Made by a program: the position numbers and the translations under genes | Notes under the pieces: generated by a model | Told to the model about the DNA's origin: nothing | The model's input: only the letters and a program-made list of their open reading frames with translations | Databases searched by the model: none | NCBI RefSeq assembly: GCF_963576545.1 | Contig: NC_083648.1 | Coordinates: forward strand, 26,739,373-26,803,372 | Direction: 5' to 3' | Length of the DNA stretch: 64,000 nt | DNA from: Limanda limanda | Lineage: Eukaryota > Chordata > Actinopteri > Pleuronectiformes > Pleuronectidae | Shown: in pieces, positions 17,786-30,422 of the stretch | How the letters are laid out: each line of letters opens with the position of its first letter | How positions within the stretch are numbered: the stretch's first letter is position 1

Positions 17786-18419
17786 AGGAAACTGCAGCCA
17801 ACACAGTACATTTTAAAGTCTGAAGTTGATGTGAGTCTTCAGTTAGTTACAATATAATTTAGAAACAAAGGCACATGAGTTAAACCTGTGTATCATTATG
17901 CATATAAAACAAATTAGTTATCATACACTAAGAGCATTAGGATTGAGAAATCCAGATTATCTTCCAAGAAAAGAGATGAATGAGAAGACAGTATTACAAT
18001 GTATGTTTCAGGGGGTTGATTTTAGAGCTCTATAGAAACTTGAACGCATTTAAATGTATCATAAGGTTCTCCTAATATGTGCAATGCAAACTATCAACTG
18101 ATTGTGGCCTTCCCCAAGGAGGTTATGTTTTCAAACCCCTATCCCCTTTGTTTGTTTATTTGTTTGTGTGTATACCCAAACTTGGATCAAGGATGGAAAA
18201 TGTGCCAAGAAATAAGCCACACTCAGTGTACCCTCAAGTGTGGCCTGTATCATTGTAAGGCAAAAACTCCTGATGACGCTAAGGCGCAAAGGAAATTTAT
18301 GACACCTGACACACGGAGCAGCTTCTCCTTCCTCTTCTCCATCCTTATCACATCAAAGTAAATCTTATCTCATCAGTACATGTTACTAACTTGACCCCTT
18401 CCCCGGAGTTTCTGTGCCT
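17786..18419. other. Intergenic, no gene seen
   Basis: No recognisable feature. A short CTTCC-rich stretch lies at 18325-18350. Confidence 0.4.
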
Positions 18420-18685
18420 TGTCGCCCGCAGATGCAGGGCCACAGCTGTGGCCGCACCATGGATTAGGATTTGTGGATCGCGCATCAGAGGTCGCAATGG
18501 TGGATCCAGTATGGCGGATTCTATATCGTGCGGGCTGATCGTAGTGGTAATGGCGGATCCTTTGTCACGTTGGCATCGGATGGTGGTGGTGGACCACGAC
18601 CGAGGTGGCGGCTGATGATGCCTCCTTATTGGCGGCAGTGGACAATGACTGTGGACTATAGTGGCATCCGAACTTGATGCTGGAT
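18420..18685 (+). repeat. LINE 3'-region fragment in inverted orientation
   Basis: GC-rich block (GGCCACAGCTGTGGCC, then repeated GGATCC-containing runs) that is the reverse complement, with changes, of 19786-20041. It is a plus-oriented piece of the same LINE that lies on the minus strand 1.1 kb away. Confidence 0.75.
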
Positions 18686-19189
18686 GAAAAAAATGTCACC
18701 CTTCTATTTACTATGTGATTCTATCTACATAATGTATAGATACAGTATTTTAGATTAACACTGAGAGCAAATGTGAATGACTATGAGGTAAATAAATAAA
18801 TATGAGGACAGTATTCACAATGGTATTATGAGACAGATTTGTAAAACATTAGTCAGTTAGTCAGTTTGAGAAAATGTATTAAGGCCCTTGTTCAGAGGCA
18901 GAACCCAAATAGTTATTTTTTTTGTCACCACGACTCATTAAGAGCTGAAAAAACCAATGTTACATTTTGCTGGCAAAGCTCCTCCTGGTACTCCTTATTG
19001 ACCAATCAGCACGCATTAGTTCAATGCTAGTGTTTCATGGGCAAATCCTCCCTTTATATAAGAAATATTTAGGGGTATTTACTTTTTTTCATTTACATTT
19101 TTATATATAATTGATACTATGTTTGCCAAAGTAAAATGTGGGCCTTTTGATAAGAACCAGGTGTCAGGGATTACCTCCCATCTTCCAAC
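18686..19189. other. Intergenic, no gene seen
   Basis: AT-rich sequence without a recognised feature. Confidence 0.4.
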
Positions 19190-19424
19190 TGGGTGCAATA
19201 TAATGGTATTAATAGTATGTGCAGCCTCCGTGTGGATGGACTTTGGTCAGTGAGCATTGGCTGTACACAATTTGTACATGAAGTAGTAAATTGCATTGTA
19301 GTGAAGGATCTCTGTGTTTAGGTCTAGTCCAGGATGGTGTAAGGGCCAGTGATCATTAAAAAGTTGGATAAAAGCTGTTCCTCAGTCTGGACGTCTTGCA
19401 TTTCACACTTCTGTACCTTCTACC
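19190..19424 (-). repeat. L2-type LINE 3' piece (split copy, left part)
   Basis: On the minus strand, 19424-19350 reads as the end of an L2-type frame (a GRRYRSVKC-like C terminus with decay) followed by 3' untranslated sequence. The missing upstream part of the same copy continues at 20905-21195, on the far side of the LINE inserted between them. Confidence 0.6.
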
Positions 19425-20894
19425 ATCAATCAATCAATCAATCAAATTTTATTTGTATAGCCCATTTTCACAAATCAAAATTCGTCTCATAGGGCTTTAA
19501 CATAGTGTGACATCCTCTGTCATTAATCCTCAGCAAGAGCAAGGAAAAACTACTAAAAAACCTTTTAACAGGTAAAAATACGTAGAAACCTCAGAGAGAG
19601 CCACATGTGAGGGATCCCTCTCCCAGGACGGACAGAAGTGCAATAGATGTCAAGTGTAGGAAAACATCATGGGGATTAAAGTTTTTAGCAGCATCGATGA
19701 GGGTTAACATTTTTGAAGGATAACTTCAATACTATATGTCAAGCAGTCCTGCTGCAATCATAGTCTCTGGTCAGCAGCCAGCAGGATCACGATCCAGCAT
19801 CAGGATGGGATCCACTTTAGTCCGAGGTCATTGTCCACTGTCGCCAGTTAGAGGCCGCTGCCTCGGTCGTGGTCCACCACCATCCGATGGCAACGCGACA
19901 AAGGATCCGCCATTCCCACTATGATCAGCCGGCACGATACAGAATCCACCAAACTGGATCCACCATTGCAAACTCTGATGCGCGATCCACAATCATAATC
20001 CATGGTGCGGCCACAGCTGTGGCCCGGCATCTGCGTGCGATAAGGTTTTAAGCCTACTCTTAAACGAACAGATCGTGTCTGCTTCCCGAACTGAAAGTAA
20101 GAGATTATTCCACAGGAGTGGAACTTGATGGCTGAAAGCTCTGGCTCCTACTCTACTTTTAGAGACTTTAGGGACGACAAGTAGGCCTGAGTTCTTGGAT
20201 CAGAGTGCTCTTGTAGGTTGATAAGGTACTAGCATCTCTTTAAGGTAAAAAGGCGCCATATTATTAAGGGCATTGAAGGTGAGGAGGAGAATTTTAAATT
20301 CTATTCTTGATTTAACAGGAAGCCAGTGTGTGTAGCGATGCTAATACTGGAGAAATGTGCTCTCTTTTCTTGGTTCTCGTCAGGACACGTACTGCGGCAT
20401 TTTGGACAAGCTGCAGAGTCTTTAACGACTTACTGCTGGAGCCTGATAATAATGATTTATAATAGTCCAGTCTCGATGTAACAAAGGCGTGGACTAGTTT
20501 TTCTGCATCTTTTTGCGAAAGGACATGTCTGATCCTAGAAATTGGTTTTAAGTGACAATTAAAGGACAAATCAGGATCGAAGATCACTCCCAAGTTCCTG
20601 ACTGTTTCATTGGAAGCAAGGGCAATGTCGTCTAGCGCAGCTATATCATTAGATAATGTCTGAGTTTAATAAGAGAAAATTGCGGGTCATCCAGGTTTTT
20701 ATGTCCTTGAGACATGCTCAAAGTTTAGTTAATTGATTACTTTGTTCAGGTTTTATTGACAAATATAACTGGGTGTCATCCGCATAGCAGTGAAAATTTA
20801 CAGTGTGTCCTGATAATGTTTCCTAGTGGAAGCATATATAATGAGAATAAAATTGGGCCGAGCACAGAGCCCTGCGGAACACCATGGTTAACTT
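19425..20894 (-). pseudogene. Decayed LINE (CR1/Rex1-like RT), inserted in an older L2
   Basis: The 3' end is at 19425, with four ATCA repeats and then the TTTTATTTGTATAGCCC end. The coding remnant is antisense at 20312-20890. It reads [18 protein letters not shown] near 20,870, then a YADDTQLYL box near 20,775 in another frame, then a C-terminal block with SRLDYYKSLLSG and LQLVQNAAVRVLTRTKKREH at 20593-20312. Frameshifts separate the pieces, so it is dead. The first ORF, endonuclease and most of the RT are absent. Between the coding part and the tail lies the GC-rich block shared with 18420-18685. Confidence 0.75.
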
Positions 20895-20918
20895 TGGTGC
20901 GCACAGATGTGCGCACCA
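20895..20918. repeat. 10-bp palindrome at a LINE-LINE junction
   Basis: TGGTGCGCAC and its exact reverse complement are separated by AGAT. The hairpin sits where the inserted LINE meets the older L2 copy. Confidence 0.85.
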
Positions 20919-21195
20919 TTTGTACGAATTGGGAGCGGTGGTAGATGTCCTGCAGAGAGGGTAGTGATGTCCTCGTAATCCTCTCAGCGGTCTTTCCCAC
21001 GCTCTGCAGGAGTTTGCTGCATCGCAGTGGTGTTCCCATACCACACGGTGATGCAGCTGTAGAAGTTGCTCATCATGGATCATTGGTGACATTCAGAATT
21101 TCCTGAGCATCCTCAGGAAGTTTCTTGACCAGCTGGGTGGTGTTTAGTGACCGGCTGAGGTCATCACTGATGACCCCAAAAAATTTGAAGCTGCT
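20919..21195 (-). pseudogene. L2-type LINE C-terminal fragment (split copy, right part)
   Basis: Minus-strand pieces match the C-terminal region of the 9.6-10.1 kb LINE ([20 protein letters not shown] and, upstream, a decayed SFKFFGV stretch). Several stops and shifts are present. It is the upstream half of the copy whose 3' half is at 19190-19424. Confidence 0.65.
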
Positions 21196-21512
21196 CACCA
21201 TGTCACCAGACTTGCCACCTTCCATTCTAAATGCTCTAAAGCTGCGAACCTTTATGCAGCTGATGGTATTTCAGTCACTTCCTACAAGAGATTTTCATTG
21301 TTTCTCAGTATTATTATATGTCCTGACTCACAACCACCCCCCTGCTAAGCATAACCAAGTCTGCTTTTGGCTGTGACTGTTTCCATCAAGTAAAGCACCA
21401 TCAGCAGAGGATCTGTGATGGCAACTTTCCACCAGAAGTTCTCTATCTATCTATCGATGCCACGTGTGCATTGAAGTGTTATTGGAATAAATATATATAT
21501 ATAGACAGACGT

Positions 21513-21730
21513 ATAGGTAGATGTTATATTTTATAGAGATAATGTATGTCACACTGCATCTCTAATGCACTCTTCAATAATGTCTCTGACAAACTTTTTT
21601 CTAAAGTATATATATACTGTATATATTTATTCAATATATATATTTAAAGTTTGTCAGAGACATTATTGAAGAGTGCATTAGAGATGCAGTGTGACATACA
21701 TTATCTCTATAAAATATAACATCTACCTAT
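21513..21730. repeat. Perfect 85-bp inverted repeat with AT-rich loop
   Basis: The arms 21513-21597 and 21646-21730 are exact reverse complements over 85 bases, around a 48-base loop of mostly TATA-type sequence. No coding capacity. It could be a small fold-back or MITE-type element or a recent palindromic duplication. No clear target duplication is visible. Confidence 0.9.
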
Positions 21731-21807
21731 GTGTATGCATGTGGAACACATATCTCGCGCCGCCGCCAATAGCAGTATTTCCAACTGCCGTGAAGGCGGC
21801 GGGAGAC

Positions 21808-22178
<371 letters not shown>

Positions 22179-22247
22179 ATGAAATTCACAGAGCATCTCT
22201 CCGCTCACATCACCCCGGAGTGGAGGAAGCAGTACATACAGTATGAG
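22179..22247 (+). CDS. xpr1: xpr1 coding exon 1: SPX domain N terminus
   Basis: Encodes the first 23 residues ([20 protein letters not shown] and on), nearly identical to vertebrate XPR1, the plasma-membrane inorganic phosphate exporter; in mammals it is also the xenotropic/polytropic retrovirus receptor. The ATG is preceded by CAAG, and the exon ends in GAG followed by the donor GTAAGT at phase 0. This is the start of the SPX domain, which senses inositol pyrophosphates. Tyr22 is here and Lys26 is in exon 2; both positions belong to the conserved ligand-binding cluster of SPX domains. Intron 1 is 34.1 kb (22248-56351). The window cannot tell which teleost paralogue (xpr1a or xpr1b) this is. 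Confidence 0.95.
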
Positions 22248-24909
22248 GTAAGTTAGCTTCATGTTAAAGCCGCTCTCTGATTGCTACTAGCTAGCTGACT
22301 CGCTAACAGGATGTGATTCCACTTTCTCACCGGTTATTTATGTTCAGAATCATATGGGCATCTCGTTTAGGCGGTGGCTTCCTTGTATTTCGCTGCTCTA
22401 ATAACAGACGTAACGAGCTGCTTCAATTGTTACGGCCGCAAACCAAGCAGCCATTACCCCTGTACTACTGCGTTAGCTAACACGGTGTTAGCTAGGTTTG
22501 TGTTTTGGCTCTGCAGGTGCGAGCCTCGGTCACATCCAGCTACACTGAGCCGCTGTGTGCGGCGGGGGCCTGCAGAGTCCTGTGTCCCCTGTGTCGCCCC
22601 CCCCCATGCGTTAACCAGACAAAAGGCATTCAGCTGACTCATCATTTATTGAGCTGGTTAATCTTTGCCCCCCGACTGTCCTCAAAAGCAGATTCAGCTC
22701 CCATCATGCAGGGTCAGGGTGGAGGGGGTCAATGAGGGGTGGTGTCAGCTCAGTCTTCAAGCTTTGATCCATTAATGCCATTAGAGTTTATCTTCATGAA
22801 GCCTTAATTCTTACTTCAATTATTTTAAAGTGATCAGGGTTGTGTACTTGGATTTCCCTGTGTATGTTTCTGATCCTGAGAGAAGCCATATACTGAAGGC
22901 ATATATCCAGCTTAAAAGAGTACATAATAGCTGTTACACTGCTGGTCTGTGTGATGGACTCATTTCATTATCACTAATCAATCTGCAATCAGTCCACATG
23001 AATCAGTAATGATCAGTAACTTAAAAAGCACACTCTGTTACAGAGTCAGTTGGGACAGAGGCCATGAGGGTGAACTATCACTGAACAACACCAGCACTGT
23101 CTCTGCAAGGGCAGATGAATTTAGTCAGTTCAATGGCATTTTCTCAGTTTGAAACCAGTATCAAATATGTCCATCAGTTGTTCTTTTCATATTCAATAAG
23201 AAAACCAAAATCAGAAAGTCATTATTTTGTTTTTTATTTAATGAATGTGATACCCAAAAACAAGTAATCACAAATAGAAAATGAAAAAACGGGTCACTAC
23301 GTATGAACGTGCATAAATTGACAGTAAATTAAACTAGTGGTGATAGCGCTCAGATAATTTCTTCAAGTGTTTTGTTGTTAATCTAAATGGTTACTTTCTC
23401 GCTTGAAATAAATGGCTGTTGCGTTCCAGCCAAATATATAGACAGGACATTAATGAATTAAAATATATATATATATATATTAACACATCTTTCTAAAGTG
23501 AAGCCACACTTCTGAAGGCTTATCGTGGCTCATCTTAGCAGCATTAGCCATGCATGCTAGGTCGTGTCTAAACAAATGGAAAGGCTGTTGCATTGTGAGT
23601 GACGTAGTCGCATATTGGCACATACGGCGTACCCGCAATTTAGGAACCAGTAAACAGTACGGAAATTGTATTTTTTCACTTGGGATTTTGGATTGGTCCA
23701 TTTGGAACCAAGTTTGGGTTCCCAACCCTACTAGTCAGTAACTTCCAGGCCCAACAAGTCATACAAGGTAAATATCAAAATCGGCCCTGTGACTGTTTTT
23801 TCCTTTCCTATTTTTGATCTGAGCAAAAATTTCAAACTACGAAAAACTAACCGTTGTTTGGTTTTCTAAATTGAAACGCTGCAGTTTAGAGAGGCAGTGT
23901 CATGCCCAAAAGCTGTAGCTCTAACCTGATAATGAGACTGAATCTATATCTCACATGATAAAACAACAATTGTAGCCTTTTGACTTTGTTTAATTGATTT
24001 TTTTGTAATCAGAAAGACCTTTTTAGTTGAGAAGGCTCAGCAAATGTGGACCAACACTTGGCCACCAACACAGTTATGTTGAGTGCACATTGCTTTTTCT
24101 GCTCTTGCATAGAAAGTGTGGTGTTGATTTTGTCTTCTACCTATGTTCTTAAGGAACCACATGGGCCTAGCACATACTCAGCTAAAAGTTTCCTTTCTGT
24201 TTTTGTGTAGTTTACCACCATAATGAACTTGAATTAAATTACCTACAGGTAAAAAACAAAAATTAAACCAGAGAAAACTTTGGCAATACCAGTTACTTAT
24301 AAGAGGCAGGTTACCAGAAAGCTTTTTGCATTGTCCTTTGCTAATACAAAAAATAGCAAAAAAGATTTGGGCTGTATCTATTGTTGATTAATCTTCACAT
24401 TATTTGAACAAATTGGGCTATAAAATGTAAGAAAACAACAACAAATGCTTATTGCAAATTTCCTCACACTTATGCATTTAAATTGCTAATTTTGTATAAA
24501 CCCCAAGATATGCAATTTACAATTAAATTGTATTGTATCTGTATAGTGCCAAAATGTAAAACTTTTCATAGTAAGGTTCCACTTACACTTCTATAGAGAG
24601 AGTTACCATCACATGATAAAAAGAAGAGCAGTAGATCTTCGTCTGAGCAGCCCCAAGTGAATGTTTGGCATTTTTCCCAACTTAAACTTCTCATAATACA
24701 TTTATTTTCAGTTTGAATTTATACAGGCCTTTAAAATTATTGTTTCATTTCAAGACTGAGGGGTGTTAATTTTTAGTTCAGTGAATATGTATAGGGAAGG
24801 GATGGGACTTTACAGGAGTTTTCATGTTCGACTATATATATTATTATTATATGTGAAATGTCTCCACACATGAAAAACACTAATGCAATTCCAGAGATAT
24901 AAATAGTTA
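22248..24909. other. xpr1 intron 1, proximal part
   Basis: No exon or element recognised. A short AT repeat lies at 23462-23480. Confidence 0.5.
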
Positions 24910-25302
24910 GCCAAAAAATTGGAATCGTCTGTAAAAATATTTTACAATTGATGGATAAATTAATGGAAATAGGCTAGATGAACAGATGAACAATCCTCAA
25001 TCAGCATGCTAATATGTATTCCCCAGTAATATCATCGAAACTTACCTGACTAGTAACTTACTGACTTACTGACTACAGCAGGCCTCAATAGCCCTGCTGT
25101 AGTGTGCAGGATGCTGGGAATTATCTGCATGTGATGGAAGAATGTACAGTGGAGGGTTGAAATTCAACGTGCAGTTTTGAATGATGTTTTTATTGCTCAG
25201 TGTTTTTTATTTGCATAGTTTTTTTAAAAAAAAATCCCAAAATTCCCGAGCTTAATTTCCCATGGAAAGTTTCCGGAAAGTTTCCGCCCCTTTGCAACCC
25301 TA
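24910..25302 (-). mobile_element. hAT-type element fragment (TAGGGTTGC family)
   Basis: Reverse complement of the first half of the element at 32487-33220, ending in TTTGCAACCCTA at 25302. Only one terminus is present. It contains the same TGTAGTGTGCAGGATGCTGGGAATTATCTG-type interior but no coding capacity. Confidence 0.75.
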
Positions 25303-26089
25303 GTAACTCTGTGAAAATATATGTTCCTTAATCTGCATGATAAATGTGAAAGGTGATTATTATTATTATACTGTCGGGGAAATAAGTTATTGGTCTAGCT
25401 AAGATAAATGTGTTCATTTTTCAGTTAAGGAACCCTGGTCTGTGAGTTTACGGGAAGGGATGGGGCGGTTGGAGTGAATACATATTTTCTTTAGATGTAC
25501 ACATCGCTGACCTGAACTAATAGTCCGTTAAGATATCTGACGGGGATATAGCACCCGTTACACTCATCTGCTGTAGGAAGTCGCGCTCGCGCAAGATACT
25601 GGAAGATGTTGGTTGATGATTGATGATTTTCGTATAATATTATGAATCATGCATTCACACAAGCATCAAACAATGCAGCAGGTCGATTTTGGTACTCCTA
25701 TTATGACTCAGCATGCAGGAGTAATTAATTGCAGGAGTAATTCATTATACAATTATTTGTTGTCACAGTCCATGTCAACATATTTGTGTATAAATAAGCT
25801 ATAAAGTTGCATCAGGCGTTGTAGTATTCGATGTTTCAATGCTGTGAGTGCAGATGTGGCAGTAATGCAACTCTAGTGTTTCTGCTCCCTGTAAGCAGTA
25901 CTGTCTGCATTGACTGGTGTTGGTAGTAAATTTATTTTTATCACGTTGGAGTTGCTAGTTTAAACCTACAGTTTTGCACTTTAATATTTGAGCCTTTGTT
26001 TACATTTTGTTTTGTGCTGCATTATATGGTGACATACAGTTTGTTGTTATCAAAATAAAATTAACTGAATTGAAATGGTCAATTTGATT
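25303..26089. other. xpr1 intron 1, no feature seen
   Basis: AT-rich intron sequence without a recognisable gene or repeat boundary. Confidence 0.4.
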
Positions 26090-26178
26090 TTTTGGGAGGA
26101 AAATTAATCGTTTAGATTAATCGATAAAATAGTCGTCAGATTAATCGATAGAAAAATAGTCGTTAGTGGCAGCCCTAC
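26090..26178 (-). mobile_element. Terminus of a hAT-like AGGGCTGC element
   Basis: Repeated ATTAATCGATA-type motifs ending in GTTAGTGGCAGCCCT, the reverse of the AGGGCTGCAACTAACGA terminus seen at 40193 and 60197. Confidence 0.55.
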
Positions 26179-26349
26179 TTAATATTAAAAAAAATTCAAG
26201 TTTGCTGTGAACATAGCAGTCAGGCCTCTTATTTCAGAAACAATGAACCGTAACAGTTTGGTAACCAATAAAAGATAAGCGTACTACTTCTTTGCTTTCA
26301 GCCAGCTACTCAAACAGACAAGCAACAAAATAACAAACAAACAAAATAC

Positions 26350-26495
26350 ACAGGCAAGTGTCGGCCTACTTTGAAATAAATTAAACACAGAACTTTGTAG
26401 GGCTATTTGAGTCCTCATATTTGTGGAAAATGTATGAAATAAGAAGTACCCTATTTTTAAATAAATAAAACCAAATAGCTGCAGCCTAATCGTGT
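26350..26495 (-). repeat. Dispersed repeat, copy 1
   Basis: Reverse complement, with substitutions, of 38393-38545. The shared stretch is AT-rich and has no domain signature. Confidence 0.7.
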
Positions 26496-26531
26496 AACGG
26501 ACTAGGTTTATGTTTATGTTCGGTTTTGACT

Positions 26532-26654
26532 TATGTTCAGTAAAACACTGTGTTGAAGGAGCGTTCTGATGTCTGAGGATCAGTGAAGGCGACGTATGTT
26601 CAGTAAAACACTGTGTTAAAGGAGCATTCTGTTGTCCGAGGGTCAGTGAAGGCG
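26532..26654. repeat. Tandem duplication, period 63 bp
   Basis: TATGTTCAGTAAAACACTG begins at 26532 and again at 26595. The two units differ at a few positions. Confidence 0.85.
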
Positions 26655-27602
26655 TCTGGGTGGGACATGTGACTGTTTGGACCAATAGGATGGTTGCTTG
26701 GGGATCGGGGCCATGTCTGTGATCGGGGCTCAATGAGGAAGTGAAGTGTTGTTGATGTGCGCGGGTGACGGATTTTTTTTTTTTTTTAAATAAAAAAACC
26801 ATGCGACGCTTATCCTGGCGGGGGGGGGAGTAAGGCCTGGCGGCCCGCCAGGCCTATACAGCACTGGGGGAAACCCTGCATACTGGTTCAGCTTAGTGCC
26901 TGCAGCACATTCTTTCACTCAGTGCCACATGAGTTCAGATACCACAAAAAATGTTGAATCTTATGACATTAATTAGATCGGGAATGAGTTTCAAGTGATG
27001 AACATTTTATATATATTTATATATATTTTATATTTATAGTGTTTTACTATATCTAGATTATTTATTCATTGATATCATGCATTTTTCTGTTTTTCCAGTC
27101 AGTAGAGCCGAGCTCTCGGCTTGAAGTCAGATGCTATCAGTTGTCTTCTCTCTGCTCTTCTGACACATTTTTTTAATACTGCGTTCCACAGTCACATTAG
27201 GAGTTGAGCCAAAAGGTCTTTTGCTTCTGGTACTGGCTGACTGTGCAGGCTGATGTGCAACTTCAGTAGTTCTTTGTAGAATTTACCCCGCTTAGCTCTT
27301 CTGAGATCCAAACAACAACCAAATCAGTTCCAAACAGCCTCAGGTGAACTCAAAAGTTCAAAGAATTCTAAACTGGTCTTTAAAGGGGACATATTATGAA
27401 AATTCCACTTTGTAGTGCTTCTACACGTTAATTTGGGTATCTGGCATGTCTACCGTCCCAAAAACTCCCAAAAAAACAACTCCCGTGATTTGATGTGGTT
27501 CCTCTCTGTCAGAAACGCTACCCTAGAGTGCGTCCTATGGGATTATGGGCTTTTTCTACGTCAGAACTTGGTGCAGCGAGCACCGGGAGAGGTGCGCTCG
27601 CG

Positions 27603-27748
27603 AACCTCGGCCGGCCGAGGTGCGGCCACCTCGGCACCTCCACCTCTCCCTGTCCTCACGCACCTCGGCACCTCCACCTCTCCCGGTGCGAGAGCACCTC
27701 GGCACCTCCACCTCTCGCTCCACCTCTCCCTCTCCTCACACACCTCGG
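27603..27748. repeat. GC-rich minisatellite (CACCTCGGCACCTCCACCTCTC units)
   Basis: Imperfect tandem repeats built on CACCTCGGCACCTCCACCTCTCC, interspersed with CTGTCCTCACG-like spacers, directly before the tetranucleotide tract. Confidence 0.8.
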
Positions 27749-27940
<192 letters not shown>

Positions 27941-28833
27941 GTGCACTCAGAATATAAGCCCTGTATGAATAAATATACACATACAATTATATACTGTATA
28001 CACACATCTAATGCATGTATTTAAATAAATGGTTACAGAAATAGATGTGTAGGACAGGACAGTAACATGATTTTAACAACCTTAAATATGCTAAGGGGGG
28101 ATTTAAGACGTGAAAGTGGAGGTGTCTGTGTGTGAGTGACAGGGGGGCGGGGCGGTGACGGGGGGCGGGGCGTTGAGAGGGGGGGGCGGGGCACTCAAAA
28201 CAGGTCAATCTGAGGAGGGCTTTTTTAGACAGGGTACAAGGGGTGCTGTTTTAAATGATCCTTGTGGTAGTTTGACCAAAAAGTGTTACAGACATTTCAT
28301 TAAGACCCCAAGGAACCATATCAACTTGTGGTAAAATGGGCATAATATGTCTCCTTTAATGTTTGGCTGTTGTAAATTCTCCTGTCACATTTTTGTCTAC
28401 TGAATTGACCTTGGTCTTTGTTAAAGTAAATTGTCTTCAAGAAAAATTTAGCAGGAAACAAACTGCAGAGACAAAGGCAATGTTTATGTTGATGTACAAT
28501 GTTTTTAAAGACGGATGCTTTATTTCTGCTGTGGATGTTTTTAAGTTTTAATTTGATTACGCTTCGGCAGTGTAGCAATTAGCACGGGCACTTTAAAGAT
28601 TGAGGATTTAAGCTCAGGAGCCAGCCAGGCCTCTCTGTCTGGTTGTTCTGTTTGTGCGTTTTTGGTTTCCTCTGTGTGCCCCGGCTTCCTCCCACAGTCC
28701 AAAAACATGCATTGTAGGTTCATTGGCAGCTCTAAATCTTTGAATCTTAATGTGAATGTTGGAGATAATTGAGCTGTGGTTCTGGGTGTGTGCTTGTGTT
28801 GACTGAATATTTGTATAGGTTGGTATTATCATT

Positions 28834-29048
28834 AGGGGTGCAACGATTAATCGATGAATCGTTGGTGACGTCATAGCGCGTGTTGCTGGTGCCGCGCAGC
28901 AGAACTAAACGTTGTTTTACCGGAGGTGCTTATAAAGTAGCTGAGGAGTGAGCCATCTCGCTCCCTTCCTATCTCTGAAAGTTGCGCATGTGCAATAGCG
29001 ACAAAACATGGACCATTGGCTTCGTCCACTCTCTCGAGCACCAGAAAG
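28834..29048 (-). mobile_element. hAT-like AGGGCTGC-family, distal end (inverted)
   Basis: AGGGGTGCAACGATTAATCGATG at 28834 is the outer terminus. The following block, down to CAAAACATGGACCAATGG-like sequence, is the reverse of 55330-55572. It directly abuts a second copy in opposite orientation. Confidence 0.65.
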
Positions 29049-29870
29049 TGCTGCAACTAACGACTATTCTGATAGTCGATTAGTCATCGATTATTGAAAC
29101 GATTAATCGACTAATCGGATTATGAATGACACAAATTCTCAATTGCTATTATTTAACACATTTAACAGCTTTTAAATTTAGCTTGAGGTTGTTCGAGGCA
29201 TGTAATGACTGAAAATAAAGACAATAAATACTAATGATACTTCATTAAAAAAAAAGTCTTTTAATAAACTTTGCTTACGCAAAAGCAAAGAAATCAAGTT
29301 TTTGTCCTTTTAAAATCAAGGACAGGCAAAGTGCTAATAAAAAAAATAAATTAAAAATCAAGTATCCATTTTTCCTGTTAACAAAAGGACAGATAAAGTA
29401 ACAGCAATAAAAACATCAACAAACAAAACTACAGTCTTCTTCGGAATAAATAATTGTGATTACAATTTGTCAGGCAAAAGGATAACATTACGCTTTTAAA
29501 CTCGTTAAAATTTTTTTTTTGTAATGGATACTAGAATACTGTGCACAGGTTTATACGTTTATATACAACATTTTACAGAGACGAGTTTGCATCCTCTACG
29601 TTACGATGTCAAACGGGCCTCCTATCAGAAGGATCAGAAGCTCCGTGGAGTTCTGGTAGCGACGGATCTCTCTCAGAGCCCCGGGACCGGTCCTCTCTCT
29701 CAGGCTCTGAGAGAGAGATCCGTCGTGGGCTTCTTAACGCCGCCGGCGGCCGGGGCTCTCACGAGCAGCCCTGTTTCCTGGGGGCTTTGCCTCCGGTGGA
29801 GATACGAGCGGCATTTCCATTTATTTATTTAGAGAGTGAATAAACTCCTGAAACAGACAACTGACACCAA
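29049..29870 (+). mobile_element. hAT-like AGGGCTGC-family element, proximal part
   Basis: Starts CTGCAACTAACGACTATTCTGATAGTCG and continues with blocks shared with 40193-40640, 54757-55570 and 60197-60360 (CTCAATTGCT, CAGCTTTTAAATTTAGCTTGAG). A hairpin of about 20 bp lies at 29661-29680 / 29703-29724. No coding capacity. Confidence 0.65.
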
Positions 29871-30309
29871 CTATGCGTCGCTTGACAGACGTAACATATT
29901 ACGTTGCTCTGATTGGTTGTAGGTCTATCCAATTGCGCGAAGAGGCATCTGGTTTCCTGGTTCCGTTGAAACACGCCCCATAATCACAGCCCAATGGAGC
30001 GGTCTCAGACTCATATTCTGACTAGAATAATGAGTCTGACAACGTCAGGCTAGGATTCTGGTACTTCAGGCCTCGAACCCTAACGATAGGGCTCTGGCTG
30101 GACAGATGTTTTCTGGCAAACTCTCTGACGCCGCAAACATCAACAACATTGTCAATTTGTTTCCATATATTTTTCTTATTTATGTCCTAGTAACTTGTTA
30201 AAGACATATCATAGCAAATTTGGAGCGGGAGACTACAGCAATCAGCTTTTACCCTGGCAAACACTTTGTGGGTCAGTGATATAAAGTTGTTTTTTTTGTA
30301 GTTTTTCAT

Positions 30310-30422
30310 TACTCTTGTTGGGGGTTAAGGGAAGAGGATGTCACACCATGTTAGAGCCCTCTGAGACCAATTGTGATTTGTCAATATGGGCTATACAAAT
30401 AAATTGATTGATTGATTGATAT
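30310..30422 (+). repeat. LINE 3'-end fragment (sense)
   Basis: Same LINE 3' end as at 19425 and 17509, but on the plus strand. It ends in ATTGATTGATTGATTGAT repeats. Confidence 0.75.

Noticed and set aside
26284..26802. 172-codon minus-strand frame
   Set aside because: Low-complexity ends, overlaps a tandem duplication and a dispersed repeat, no domain signature.
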